The notes under the pieces were generated by a model, which was not told where the DNA came from, made no database searches, and saw only the letters and a program-made list of their open reading frames with translations. The translations under genes were made by a program, and so were the position numbers. A stretch of DNA of 64,000 nt, taken from positions 14,543,495-14,607,494 of the forward strand of contig CM073328.1 in the NCBI GenBank assembly GCA_037043015.1, given 5' to 3'. Positions within the stretch are counted from its first letter, which is position 1, and every line of letters starts with the position of its first letter. Source of the DNA: Bryum argenteum (Eukaryota; Streptophyta; Bryopsida; Bryales; Bryaceae). Below, one piece after another: positions 1 through 11,774 of this stretch.

Positions 1-1
1 G

Positions 2-330
2 TGCATTGCCGCCCGCCGCCAATCCAGCCCTAATCACAGACAAGCAAGAAATTGCAACCTCAGATCCCGTTTGCCACAAAGACTAACAATCGAGGCACAA
101 TGCATTCAAACCTACAAAGAAGCGCAAAGTATCAAGGCATTGGACGATCCTTCTGCAAATTTCAAGACAGTGACATTCGAAGAGGCTCAGTATGCACGTA
201 CAGCGCTCCAAGAGCAATCGTAGAGCCCAAATGCCGAGAAAGTGCGCAATGTAACAGGGCTCAGAAGAGGAGGAGAATGAACTTGTGATGTGTCAAAGGT
301 GTGATGAGAGCTTGTCTAAGAATAGGGGGC
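2..330 (+). other. Possible 3' exon(s) of an unidentified gene, partial
   Basis: Frame 2 is open from base 2 to a TAG at 221-223, and its end has protein-like composition (an acidic helix-like stretch ending ARTALQEQS). A second open stretch follows a possible splice acceptor near 265 and encodes an acidic run and CQRCDE, a CxxC pattern. The gap between the two is too short for a normal plant intron, so they may not belong to one transcript. The 5' part would lie before the window. I do not recognise a family. Bases 330-594 hold no clear gene. Confidence 0.25.
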
Positions 331-594
331 TGTTATGTAAGGCAAAAGATCGCTCTAGCACTACGGTACGCCGGCGGGGTCGTTGAGTGGCAGGGACAGA
401 CAGACAATGAAGTGCAACGGAAACAGTTGCTTATTCGGGAATTTCAAATTTAAATGTCCGGGTTCGCCGCTCCCTCCTCTGCCCCGGCCCCGCCATTGTG
501 GGCTCCATCGTCCAGGTGGCCCCCCCTTTAACGCCCTGTCAGCCCTCTTTTATTCATCCCCATGTCAAATTCCTTTCCTTGTGATTCGAAATTA

Positions 595-1639
595 GTGTTT
601 CGATCGTTTTGACTGCTACAGGTGTGGATTACGCAATCTTGCAGTGAATATTTCATTCTTTTCGATGTTTACTGTATCTTTTTGAAGAAGCTTTAGTTTG
701 AGGTCGGGCACTCTATCATCGTATGATTCCGTCGTATGGACCTATTCATTTGAGCGCTTTTTCTGAGTTGCACATGAAGTACTCTACGGTGGTGTCGATT
801 GGAGACGAAATCGTTGTGGACAGGGAAACGGGGGTTTTAAAAGGAGCAGCATAAGAATCTCGCAGTAAGCATTTCATATTTCGCAAATTTTTGTTGATTT
901 TTGAGTGAATAATTTCGAACAAGCTTCAGTTCGAGGTCGGACATTCTAGAATTTTATGGTTCTGTCAGCTGGACCTATTCATGTGAGCGATTTTTTGACA
1001 AGCATATCTTTGATGGTTTCGATCGCAGAAGAAATGAGGCCGGAATTCTTGTGAACAGGGAATCAGGGTTTTAGTTTTGAGTTTTAGTTTTAGATTCTCT
1101 CGGATGGACCAATTCATGTCAGCGAATTTTTAAGAGGCACTTGAAGTAATTTTTGGTGGTATTAATTGGAGACGAAATTGTCAGGGGATCAGGGTTCAGG
1201 GTTTTGAGATAGTGTTGTGATCGGTCATGTAATCACGGAATTTCGCAGTGAGTATTTCATCCTTCGTCGATGACGAAGTTGATAATCTCGAACAAGCTTC
1301 AGTGTGAGGTCTGACTCTCTGAAATTGTCTGATGGACCTGCTGATTTGAAGCAGTATGTGGTGGTTTTGATCGGAGGACAAATGAGAGCGAAACTGCTGT
1401 CAATGGAGAAATAGGGATTAAGATTGAGGTTTTCGAAATGAGTGTTGCGATCGTTATGGAAGGAGCATTTTATTCTTCTTCTACATATGATCGCAAGCGT
1501 GTCTTGTTCAAGAAGTGAATAGTTTCGAACAAGCTTCAGTCCGCGGTCGGACACTCTTAGCAGTTTACAGTGGTTTTGTTCGGGGAAGAAATGAAGGCGG
1601 ATTTAGAGTGAACGGGGAAGAATCAGGGTTAGGGGCACG
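595..1639. repeat. Degenerate tandem repeats upstream of the PAXX-like gene
   Basis: Four to five diverged units of mostly about 230 bp (one shorter) share the words AAGCTTCAGT..GAGGTCGGAC (near 690, 923, 1291, 1527), a target like TATGGACCTATTCAT, and an end like GGGAATCAGGGTTTT. The last unit ends directly at the start codon at 1640. The array therefore forms the promoter and/or 5' leader. No TATA box stands out. Confidence 0.7.
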
Positions 1640-3078
1640 ATGAGGACGCTAGAGGGATTCGAGCCAGTGTTCGGCGAGGCACGAGGGCAGCTAGACTCAG
1701 CAACGCTTCACCATCTGCCGTTTCTATTCTACCTGCGCGCCAAAGGCAGCGATCACCTTCTGATTCACGTATCCGACTTCCATGGCAACACTTGGTATGC
1801 GAACATGAGCACCGACTTCTTGGAGGATCTGGTAATACCTTCTCCATCGCTTTGGCTGCCGACCAAGCTCGTAGTGTTTAGCAACCACTAATTTCGTTGA
1901 GGTTCACCAGAAGGAGGATACTGGCATTGGCGGGTCCTTTGATGATTTCGTCAAATACGTGAGAGATGTGTTCTCATCCGACAATGTGCAAATCGTCCTC
2001 AGAGGATCCACTAACAAAAGTATGCACATATTTTTCCAATATTGTTATTTTCTCTTCTCTTCAAGCTATCGTTTCTCTTCAATGGTATCACCTTCTCTTC
2101 ATATTATGTCATGTCTTCGGGATATGTTGAAGCTTTCAAGCTATCCTTCCTCTTCAATTGTACCACCTTCTCTTCGTATTATGTCATGTCGTCGGGATAC
2201 GTTGAAGCTCTGAAATGTGAGATTGCTGCAACTAGGTGCGAGTGTGTTGGGGCAAAAAGCGATTGGTCAGCCTCGAATTCGCGTCTATCTCGCGAAGCTG
2301 GAGGGGAGTGCCGCGAGTGATGCCATGGCGACTATTTCAGTGGGAATGTCGAGGCTCTACCGTTCGCAAGCTGCATTCCTTGCCTCAGGTGAGTTCCATC
2401 TGAGAATGAGTTTCATATTCTTGTGCAATTTTGAGACCGATTTGGTGATTTTGAGACCTTAAAGCTGTGTGGGATTCTTGCAGAGTCTGCCCGCGCGGTT
2501 CAGTTGGCGACAGCTTACGCACAAGAAAAGGTTCGTGACATTGTTAAGCTTGAGCTTGTTGAGCTTGTTGCTTACTGATGGATAAATGGCCAGGAGATAG
2601 CTGATGTCAAGCTTTGGCTTACGAAATGTGTTCATGGCCAGGCGAGAGCAGACATGCTTCAGGAGAAGTTGGACGGTTTCAACTTCAATAAGAAGAAGAA
2701 GCTCCGTCCAACACTCTCAAATGAGAGTTTAACGCAGGCTACTCAAAGCATTGTTGCAGCCCCGCCTGTTCCTGAAAGCAGCGTTCTTGCAATCCCGTCT
2801 GTTTCTCAAAGCATTGTTGCAGCTGCGTCTGTTTCTGACAAGCCAGCAGGAGCTGCTGGTACGCTTCTTAAAATCACTCTGCACTTTTGTGATCTTGAAG
2901 TTGATAACGCTGCTCGTGGGCACTGACTTGAATTGCTACATCATGTGATTTAGCCTCCAGTGGCCAGATGGAGCCACCGAAGGCAAAACCATCACCAGCC
3001 AAGACTGGTCCACCTCGTTTACGTGCTGCTCCGTTGGTGAGAAAGCATAAGCGGAAGATAAATGTGGACTCAGATTGA
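1640..3078 (+). CDS. PAXX: XRCC4/XLF/PAXX superfamily protein, probable PAXX (non-homologous end joining)
   Basis: Six exons assemble with consistent GT/AG sites and phases: 1640-1831, 1901-2019 (or from 1911), 2236-2388, 2484-2530, 2594-2858 and 2954-3078, giving about 299 residues. The N-terminal part (FYLRAKGSDHLLIHVSDF then TWYANMSTDFLEDL, then VQIVLRGS and RIRVYLAKLEG) reads like the beta-sandwich head of XRCC4-like proteins. A helical, coiled-coil-prone stretch follows (about residues 125-185), then a low-complexity Ser/Ala/Val linker and a basic C-terminal end with KHKRK, where PAXX proteins bind Ku. Length and layout fit PAXX better than XRCC4 or XLF. PAXX acts in the nucleus, helping Ku and ligase IV/XRCC4 join DNA ends. 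Splice sites are my inference; intron 1 is only about 70 bp. Family assignment is from remembered pattern, not a search. Confidence 0.6.
2060..2209 (+). repeat. 75-bp tandem duplication in intron 2 of the PAXX-like gene
   Basis: Two adjacent units start at 2060 and 2135 with TTCAAGCTATC and end with GGGATA(T/C)GTTGAAG. They lie in intron 2 (2020-2235) and are pyrimidine-rich. Reading them as coding gives a repetitive peptide that does not fit the neighbouring exons. Confidence 0.75.
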
Positions 3079-4039
3079 CGACTAGACACAAACAATCAAA
3101 GTACGTCCGTCACGATAAGTCTGTCGCCAGTTCTAAAAGTAGTGAATCAAAGACATCATCCAGTGTTGGTTCCATCAATCTTTTCAACTCCCAAAGATCT
3201 TAACCTTGTTTGTGTGCTACATCCATCGACCTTTCTAACTCCCAAAGATCTCAAACTTGCTCGTGACGAGTTATCGGTTTTCAGTCTTCCTGGATTTGTG
3301 GTGCATTGCAGGTTTTGTAGCGAGGGTTCAATGGAAGCGAGACAAAAGTTTGAGAAGCTTCAAATGGCTGCACGTGCAGAGTCTCTTTTTATCTCACTTG
3401 CAGTGAAGGTTTTCAAAGTCCCGCAACCTTGAGCGTAAAAGAACCTTACTCAGCTTGGACCTTGTTCACCATCATAGACGGCGTGGGCAATTTCCATCAC
3501 TACAGTTGTAAGCACCATGGCGATCGAATGAATGACTCTGACACCGTTTGCTGATCGAGGCTCGGAGGCTCAAGGACATCGCCTCTACTGTTGTGAAGGC
3601 CCATGTCTCGTGAATGTTCTTACCGTCAAACAATCAAGCTCTGGTACTGTTGAAGGTTCCTATTGAGGTTTGGCTCTTCTCTTGTCTCTGAATCATCTGA
3701 AATCAATTTCAGTTGTTTATGGAATGTAGGAACATAATTAATACGTAACCCATGTAATTATGGGGAACTTGTAGCACTCACTGTTTGATAGGCTGTGTAG
3801 TATGGGATTATCATCTGGAGCACCTTGTAAACACGTACGTGTAAAGGATAATGAAAGTGATATTCATGACGAATGGGATGATAGGTTCAATTATTTTTAT
3901 CTAAGATCCCACAATCTATTAAAGAATTTTTGTTTGTGGTATGCTTGAAGTGTACTAAACTCTGATATTGCTTGTATTGAGACTATATTCAATTGACTCT
4001 TATTACGCTGCTAAAACGTGATTAAAACATCAGTTGGAG
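3079..4039. other. 3' flank of the PAXX-like gene, no clear gene
   Basis: A 96-codon open frame at 3142-3432 repeats the phrase STPKDLNL / LTPKDLKL. It has no recognisable domain and sits where the 3' UTR is expected. The rest is AT-rich with no feature I can support. Confidence 0.4.
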
Positions 4040-4984
4040 GCTACCCTAGACGTCCCCAATGTCGAAAAATGACATTTTGGATATAAGGTGATGACTTACA
4101 AACTTTGAAGAGTCATTACTTGTTCATTTGGTGTTTTGGACAAAATCACTTGGGTTGGGTCCCGAATTGAGTCTAGTTTGTTGTAAAATGTACAGATTCA
4201 TACAATGAAGTATGAATCAATGGCATGCATTTTGGTGAAGGTAGCTTTTGTTTTTGGGTTTTGAAACGTAAGGCATGTTTTCCCATTGCAAGTCTCATGT
4301 GAGATTAAGAATAGGTTGATGAGATCCTAATTTTTGCATATTCGTGATTTTAAGATGAGTTTCAACAACTTTGTAGTTGGAAGATTCTTGATCCAAATAA
4401 TTTTGGTATTACTTTTGTGATTATGTTTCTACAAAAAAAAAAGGTGAAAAATGGATGATTTTTGAAAAGCTATATCTCCTTCATTCACCGTCAGATTTTA
4501 ACTTTATTTTTTGGGATGGATTCCAATTAGAGTCTTGTTTTAGTGATAGAAAGGTTGACCTTATCAGAGGGTTATTGAAGGTAAGGCATGAATTTGAGTG
4601 CAAGGGGTGTAGTTTTGGACTTCTCTTCCTTTGTAAATTTTTTGTTAGTTCTCATCCTTGCAAGACTATTATTTGAGCCGAGATCTTTTTTTGATGAATT
4701 TTTTTGGTACAAGAGTGTATTTGAGATGAAGATGAACAAATTTCTAGTTGGTGATGTTCTCATTGCAATAAGTCAATTAGTGGTATTTTCACTTCAAAGT
4801 GAAAATGATGAAATTTTGTAGCTTGATTCCACACTAATACTTTACGATATCATTATATATGAGGTCTTATGACTCAAGTTTTGGTCCACATGACCTACAA
4901 CAAGTTTGTATGGTCGTAGCTAAATAGCTCGAACTTAAAAATGTGTTTTTGGCTGAAAATACTCCAAGGTCGTGTAGGGGTTAA
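4040..4984 (+). mobile_element. TTAA-type MITE, long family, copy 1
   Basis: It starts CCCTAGACGTCC after a decayed target and ends with GGGGTTAA at 4977-4984. It is homologous along its length to 52784-53708 and, inverted, to 34712-35927. Shared landmarks are a stretch starting TATGAATCAATGGCATGCA and another with CTCCTTCATTCACC. No coding capacity is visible. Confidence 0.7.
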
Positions 4985-5176
4985 GATTAATGTCCTTAAA
5001 ATTCAAAACTCACAGGTTTTTTTCTTACTATTTCACTATGTTTATTCTTTTCGTATAAGCAATTGTTCAATTATTATATAGGTAGGAAAATTAAAGTACT
5101 TGCAAAAGCTTAAAGTTTCAAAATATTGAGTCACCTAAGAATGGCACTTGTTCTTTACTTTGTAGATTTTGAGCTT

Positions 5177-5820
5177 TTGACCTCTATACGACCTTGGGGT
5201 ATTTTTAGCCAAAAGCTCATTTGAAAAAGTGACAAATGAAAATATAGATTAGCTATTCAGATGTCAACCGTACAAACTTGTAATAAAATTGTTGTAGATC
5301 ACGTGGACCAAAACTTTACTCATGGCATCTTATAAAAACAACCACTCCACTTTTTTCACTTTTTTCATTATAGAACCACATTTTTCCACTTTTTTCATTA
5401 TAGAACCACATTTTTCCACTTTTTTCATTATAGAAACATCATTGCGAATCCAGTACCAACGTTATCTGGATGAAAAAAAATTCAACAACAAGGTTGTTGA
5501 GATGCATCTAAAGGTTACACATATGCAAAAAAAAATCATGAAAAAGTATTTTTTTCACATAATTGGCTTGCAATGGTAAAACATATTTCATGTTTGAAAA
5601 CCCAACAATAAACGCTGCCTGTACTAAAATGGATGCCATTTATTCACAATTTCTTGTGGGGATGTGAAAATTTTTAGCACACAACGTATACTTGATTTGT
5701 GACCCAACCAAAGTCATTTCGTCCAAAACGGAGTCCAAATGAGGAAGTTATGGCTCTTCAAAGTTTCTACCCTTCATCCAAAATGTTCTTTTTTGACAGT
5801 AGGAATGTTATAGGGGTTAA
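5177..5820 (-). mobile_element. TTAA-type MITE, long family, copy 2 (inverted)
   Basis: An inverted, partly deleted copy of the preceding element, ending GGGGTTAA at 5813-5820. Together with copy 1 it makes a large imperfect inverted repeat with a spacer of about 190 bp (4985-5176). Confidence 0.65.
5346..5439 (+). repeat. 30-bp tandem triplication
   Basis: Three copies of a unit containing CACTTTTTTCATTATAGAAC, inside the inverted MITE copy. The related copy at 35281 has one unit, so the expansion is local. Confidence 0.85.
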
Positions 5821-5854
5821 GACTTAAGATCTTATAGTTGGAGTTTTGAATATT

Positions 5855-5949
5855 TACTCTCTTCTCTGAAGTCTTGAATATTTCCTCTCTTTCTCAAGAG
5901 GTAGATTTGGGAGAACCTACGGGACAAATTCAATGGAACGGAGGGAGTA
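5855..5949. mobile_element. Possible Stowaway-like MITE remnant
   Basis: The right end GGAACGGAGGGAGTA and the phrase GAGAACCTA..GGGACAAATT match the copies at 20096 and 46147. The left end is poorly preserved. Confidence 0.4.
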
Positions 5950-5954
5950 ATGAT

Positions 5955-6628
5955 TTCTTAAATTTTGTACAACAAGGGTTGTGAAGGCCTTTCAATGACT
6001 TGAATGGGCTTGGTTATCATAACCTCCAAACTTCCATCTAAATTTTCGGTCAAAAAACACAATGTTTTTGAGAGGTTCCTAAACGGAAATGAAAGTAACT
6101 TATTCATATCTCAACCGTACAATCTTGTAAAACACTTAGTGTAGGTCATGTAGTTCAAATATGGAGTCTTGAGGCCTCATAGATAGTAAGATTATAATAT
6201 ATTTGTACTCTAAAATGATTAATATGAGATTTGAGCGTTTTCACTTAGAAGTGTTAATATTATCAACAAACCAATTGCAATTAAGATCTCACCAACAAGA
6301 AAGTTGTTCACTTTGTCTAAAAAATCTTCTTGATCTTAAAAAGACACTAAAAGAAAATGGCTTAAAGAATAGTCTTGCAATGGTGAAAATTGCCTCATGT
6401 TTTACAAAAGAAGAATAGTCCAAATCTAAACCTCTTGCACCAAAACCCATGGCATGTCTTCAAAACCTATTGTATAATATAAGATTTCTCCAGCACAAAC
6501 TAGACTTGAATTGAATTCCAACCCAAAAATAAAAATGAGATCCAACTGTGGATATAGAAGAAACAATTCCTCAAAGATCATGCATTTCTTGGGTCCACTT
6601 TTTGGACCCAAGAATTCTTAGGGGTTAA
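5955..6628 (-). mobile_element. Partial TTAA-type MITE, long family, copy 3
   Basis: The stretch from about 6100 to 6590 follows 34780-35290 in order (cue words CAACCGTACAAT, GAGGCCTCATAG, CACCAACAA). It ends GGGGTTAA at 6621-6628 with a different final segment, so it may be a mosaic. Confidence 0.55.
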
Positions 6629-6693
6629 CTCTATAACGCACAAGGTTGTTAAGATTACATCCAAATCCATGCCCATGGGGTTTGCTTGGGTAT

Positions 6694-6865
6694 TTAACCC
6701 CTAAAGATCCAAGAAAGCAGAAGTGGCTTCTTGGGATTCCCTAAAAAAAAAGATTCACCCAACTTTGACCACAAATGAAGAAGAATCAACATTTCAAATT
6801 TGGTGTGTGAGTAAAGTGTCAAGTTAACTTTAAGATCCTACGGCTGGATTATCTAAATAATCCTT
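6694..6865 (+). mobile_element. 5' part of a short TTAA-type MITE
   Basis: It starts TTAACCCCTAAAGATCC and continues with CAACTTTGACC and AAGATCCTACGGCTG, as in 22004-22205 and, inverted, 35336-35603. The right end is missing. Confidence 0.6.
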
Positions 6866-7098
6866 GACTCGACTTTATTTAAGAGCAAAACATTCAAGAA
6901 GGCTCTTATACATCACAAGCAGGTACATTCCATCATGTCAAATCACTACATCATGTACGCATGTCGTACATTTCCTTAGAAACGCTCACTCAAACTCCGT
7001 ACTAAGTTTGGTGTACATCTCAAGCATATCCCTTAGAACCATGCAGATCCACCAAAATTGCAAACCACGGCCAATCCAAAGCCAAGTTCCTCTTGTCC

Positions 7099-7178
7099 TT
7101 AACCCTTAAACGTCAGAGCATGCCCCTCAGGCTTGGTTTCCAGTGTATTTTCAGAGGGGCTTGACGTTTAAGGGTTAA
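7099..7178. mobile_element. 80-bp minimal TTAA element
   Basis: TTAACCCTTAAACGTCAGAG at the left and CTTGACGTTTAAGGGTTAA at the right flank only a few dozen bases. It looks like a highly deleted MITE that retains both ends and both TTAA targets. Confidence 0.75.
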
Positions 7179-7459
7179 ATAATTGGAGGAATACAAATTG
7201 CGGCCAAAAATGAATGCCTTAGAGCATCTGCTGCCTTACACTGCAAACGGTCCCGCTGAGGTTGTGAGCGGGCCCAGCCAAGAAAGTGTGCCGCAACGGC
7301 ACTATGCCAACGGTCGGCAAAAAGGCGGGCTCGTCAAATGAAGTGGTTTTGACACCAACTTGATGTCACTTGACGGGGTCACGGTACAGCCTCAGAAACC
7401 ACGTCCAGGATATCCGCAAAAGGATCAAGTGACTGTGTACTTGACAACGTGCAAGTGCG

Positions 7460-8915
7460 ATGGCGGGAAGGGGAGGTGGAGATCGAAGGGGCACTGCACC
7501 GATGCGGGATTCAAGTTTTGGAGAGGAAGATTGGTGCGACGAAGGCTGGGAGGATGCATCACAGTTTGATTTCGACGTGCAAGAAGGGGGCGTGAGCCAA
7601 GTATCCGCAAGACGGAGGGGGCGAGGTGGTACGCAGGCTGTAGGGAGGGGGCGCGGTGGTGCTCCAGGGAGGACGCGAGGTGGTGCCGTTGGAAGGGGGC
7701 GAGGTGGTGCGCCCAGAAGAGGCCGTGGTCGTATAAGTGTGGGGGGGTCTAATTCAGGTGGAGAGGAGGTGTGGGCGTGTGGAGAGGAGGGTGGTGTGAG
7801 TACAGGGAGGGAGAAGGTAGGGAAGGGAAAGAATTTTGTGAAGGAGGAAGAGAGGCAGTTGACGAGGAGCGTCCTGCACGTCACGCAAGACCCAATCGTG
7901 GGTAATGGCCAGAAGGGGAGCTCGTTTTGGGAAGGCATCTCAGTTCATTACAATGACAATAGACCTGGTGGGGTTCGACCTACAAGATCATTAGAGACGA
8001 AATGGGACCAGATCAAGCACGACGAATTCATAGGAGTGCACCAACAATGTGTTAAGGCGAATCGGAGTGGTAGTAGCGTTGACGATGTCTTTAAGAACGC
8101 AGAAGAGTTGTATCGTTTGAAGCATGCCAAGAATTTGGAATTCACATTCCAACACATATGGTTGATGGTGAAAGACGTGCCTCGTTGGTCTGAAGGGTGG
8201 GTGTCACGATAAACAACCGACGCCGCCTGCAAAGAGGAAGGAGCCGGCGACCGATTCTGGAGAGTCGGACTGCTGCATCTTGGAGCCAGGTTTAGGGTTT
8301 GCTTCAAAGGGGCTTGTGAGCTTACGGCCATCGGGTTCGAAAATTGCAAAGGAGGAGTTAAAGCAATCCAAAATTCGGGAGAGTGCATTGCGTGCACAAG
8401 CTGCCACGTTCCAAACAATGGCTGCAGCCACTGTGCGTAAGAACGAGTTGATGGAAGAGGCTAATCTGCTCGTGATCATGACGTTGCCTTCCACCAAAGA
8501 TTTGGAGCCTGAAGCAGTTGAGTACCTCCGCTTGCGGCGAAAGGAGGAGCTTAAAAAACTACGGAGGCGTCTGGCAGAGGAGGAGGAGCAGGAGGCAAAA
8601 AAACTAGCATCGACTTCGCCGGTCCGAGTCTCGAGGGAAGAGACCGAATACCCCCTGGAAACCCAAGGTAATGGTGAGCAGCAGAGTCTGGGTGGTGAGA
8701 ATCGAAGTCTCGGTGGTCAGCTTGTCGATGAGCATTACGACGACTGTGAGCAAGTCCAACTCCTTGGCGAACAACAAGACCCTTGGCATGATTTGCACTC
8801 ACAGAAGAATGTCGAAGACAATGACTTTCATGGAAATCTCGGTAGTGAGGGAAGTCAAAACTTAGGACTCAATTTGAATCTCAATGGTTATTTGTATTTC
8901 TCAAGTGAAAAATAA
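7460..8915 (+). pseudogene. PIF/Harbinger ORF1, Myb/SANT-like DNA-binding protein, one frameshift
   Basis: The first frame (7460-8209, 250 codons) has an RG-rich N-terminal stretch with repeated GRGRGG, then a Myb/SANT-like region (FWEGISVHYN..RSLETKWDQI..HIWLMVKDVPRW). The second frame (8211-8915) continues with QPTPPAKRK and a charged coiled coil (EYLRLRRKEELKKLRRRLAEEEE), as in NAM-associated C-terminal regions of these proteins. An extra T at 8210 separates them; skipping it restores a product of about 484 residues. The protein normally partners the transposase in binding transposon ends and carrying it to the nucleus. Confidence 0.88.
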
Positions 8916-9459
8916 AAATTAGTACATATACTGTCCTTTCAATATGATTATGTGCTTGGCATTCTCGGTAACAGTTTGTTTGCGTCGAGTTTCACAAAAT
9001 GACAGAGCTCATGAGAGGAAACACGCAATGAAAGGAAAGTGAAGGTTGCGAGCTTGTAAGTGGTGACAACAGAGGCACAAGGTAAGTAAATTATCGCTAA
9101 TCACTTCAATGCAGTTTGCAGACTCGATTGCTCGATTGTTTGTGGGTTGTCATGCAGAGTGCTGTGATTGGAAGCATGAGTAGAAAGCATCTGAATAAGT
9201 TGTGAAGTGGTTACTGTTTAATCAAGGAAATGCAAAGCACGTCTCGGTAGTGAGGGAAATTGAAACAATGAAATTTGATAAAGTGTATGTCAATGGTGCA
9301 ACATACAGTTTGTAACTACATATTCTCTATTTGGATCGATTTCATTCAAAACCTCAAAATTATCAAGTTCCAACAATCCAACATCTTCTCAATATCTTCT
9401 ACATATCAACAAATATCAATCAACGTGATGATTCAAAGTCTCAGAATTTGTATTAAATA

Positions 9460-10746
9460 TCAGTACATGCTTTGTCCTTTCAATGCCCACATGTGCTCAA
9501 CGAGGTCTCCTCTAAGACTGTAATGTACATCTTGATTCTCGACCTCTATTGTTCCTGCAACTAACTCATCAAAAGATAGGCCTCGGCGTAATGGTACCCC
9601 CTGATTGATGTCAAATGGAAGCTCTAAGTTAAGATCATGCTCATCATCCAAGATCATGTTGTGTAAAATACAACATGCAAACATAATATCGCATATGGTG
9701 CTTGTTGACCATTGCCTGCAAGGATTTTGAATGATTGCAAACCGTGCTTGCAAAACTCCAAAGCATCGTTCGACATCTTTGCGGCATGCTTCTTGACGCT
9801 TGGCAAAATGAGCTTTCTTCTCATCTGTAGGCTCGTGAATAGTTTGGACAAAGCAACTCCATTGAGGATAAATACCATCCGCGAGCAAATAATAACGATT
9901 GTACTCACAACCATTCACCACGAAGGTCATGTCACAAGCCTCACTTGTCAACATATTGTGAACTAGCGGTGAACGATCCAACACATTGATGTCGTTATTC
10001 GACCCCGGCAAACCGAAGAAAACATGCCAGATATGAAGACTCTGATCAGCAATTGCCTCTAAGATGATGGATTTGGAACCATCTCTGTCTCCATAATCGC
10101 CCTGCCACGCAACAGGGCAGTTCTTCCACACATAATGCATGCAGTCAAGTGATGCAAACATACCCGGAAATCCACGGGCCTCATTGATCCTCAACTACGT
10201 TTCGAAATCCACCCGCGTTGGCTGCCTCAGAAAGTGTGGTCCAAACTCGACCCGAACAGCTTGACAGAACCTCTTCATCGATTCCATTGCCGTGCTTTCA
10301 CCAATGCGGCAATACTCGTCCATGGCGTCCGCTGTTACTCCATAGGCAAGCATGCGCAATGCCGCAGTGCATTTTTGAATTGAAGACAAGCCCAATGAAC
10401 CACACGCATCACGCTTCTGCACAAACCAATCATCCCGTGCACAAACCCGGTCCATAACTCTCAAGAATAACGAACGTCGCATTCTAAAGCGTCGTCTAAA
10501 TATTTCAGGGCCATATACAGAGGGATCTCCAAAGTAGTCAGCTATAATTCGATCGTGGCCTTGCTGCCTCTCCCTATCAATGTTACGTGCTCTTCCTGGT
10601 CTCGATCCGCGATGAACTACTCTCGGCAAAGCATTACCACCAACATCGAATTGGCTTGCTACAAGGTTAAGCATGATCTCGTCCTCATCGTCATCTTCAA
10701 ACAATCGTTTCCTAGAGGCTGCGAGTCGCACTCGCCAAGCTTCCAT
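9460..10746 (-). pseudogene. PIF/Harbinger transposase (DDE type), one in-frame stop
   Basis: The chosen start at 10746 gives MEAWRVRLAA. The frame runs 428 codons with one TAG at 10197-10195 (codon 184). The catalytic residues are visible: D201 in FASLDCMH, D290 in LLADGIYP and E326 in DVERCFG. PDW-like and HNM signatures (GLPGSNNDINVLDRS, CILHNMI) are typical of DDE_Tnp_4. The enzyme would cut and reinsert the element at TTA or TAA. Apart from the stop the frame is intact, so the inactivation is recent. Confidence 0.92.
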
Positions 10747-10991
10747 TGTAGCGCACAGAAAAAAATCGGAACCCTCGCCGCAACACTGCCTCGAAACGAA
10801 GTGGGAGATGAAGTGGCGGGACCCGCTCGCAACTTTCAAGGAAAGAGGAGAAAAACATGTGACCCTATAGCCAGCCACGGGTGCGGAGGGACACACACCA
10901 TCGGAGCTACACGATAAACAGGGACTCATTATTGCACGCCAAAAACCACTTACCGAGTCATTTTACAGGGTATACGCAGCGGATGCTCTTA

Positions 10992-11774
10992 CAATGATGA
11001 ACCTTGCACACTTGCCCCATAAATGTAGCACCTTAAGGTTACCAGTACACAATACCCTAAATTAAAAGTGGTATTTAAACCAACACATACTGAAACTTCA
11101 ATTTCTACATCCTCACTCCATACTTAATGTAGGCTATTTAATTTTTTAATTTTTTCAACCAAACGATGTATTGATCATTACAGGAATACATCAATAACCA
11201 GAGCAATTCAAATTGAAATCCAATGAAGGACCATGTCCGCCAAAAACAACTCATACTCCAACTACGAGCAATAAATCAAAAAACATGCTTCAATGAAATA
11301 TAACATGGCATGATATGGGTACCACCGAGACGCATCTCATTATGTGTGACCTATGTGTGATTCATCATAAATGTGCCAGAAATTCTTTTTTTAACCCCAT
11401 GTATACAACTATAGCCATGTCACCTATAATACCACTTGGTTAGAATAATTTTTCTTTTTGTCGAAAGAATAGTTTCAAAAAAAATCACACTATTTTTGGA
11501 GGAGTACCCATATCATGCCCTTACCCAACACTACCATAAAAAAACAAGCATGTGGAGATCCATGGAGATGAAATTCAGCAATAAATTTATCGAGGTAGGG
11601 CAAGACTTTCTCGTTACCCGCCAATAAATTGTACAAACTATCACTAAATTATTGCGAACTCGGCTGAATGATACGTTCAGCGATCAATGAATTGTGAAAA
11701 AAGGAACATAGTATGTATGTATGTATGTTACACTAGGAAAAAAAGGGGAAAAAAAAAAGAATGGGAGAAAAAAA
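10992..11774. other. Intergenic, no gene seen
   Basis: AT-rich DNA between the transposon and the 3' end of the TBL gene. It contains a short (GTAT)n run near 11709-11728. The last part is probably TBL 3' UTR. Confidence 0.5.

Larger units (their letters stand above)
7222..10988. mobile_element. PIF/Harbinger DNA transposon, complete
   Basis: Terminal inverted repeats begin GAGCATCTGCTGC on the left and GAGCATCCGCTGC on the right (read inward). They are flanked by TTA at 7219-7221 and 10989-10991, the 3-bp target duplication of this superfamily. Inside are the two convergent genes expected: a Myb/SANT-like ORF1 on plus and a DDE transposase on minus. Each has one disabling change, so the copy is young but not autonomous. 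The gap 8916-9459 between the gene ends holds nothing I can name. Confidence 0.92.

Noticed and set aside
2042..2320. 92-codon frame as an exon of the PAXX-like gene
   Set aside because: It is generated by the intronic 75-bp duplication. Splicing from 2019 to 2236 gives a better protein and correct phase.
7366..7938. 190-codon minus frame rich in Pro and Ser
   Set aside because: It is the complement of the RG-rich coding region of Harbinger ORF1.
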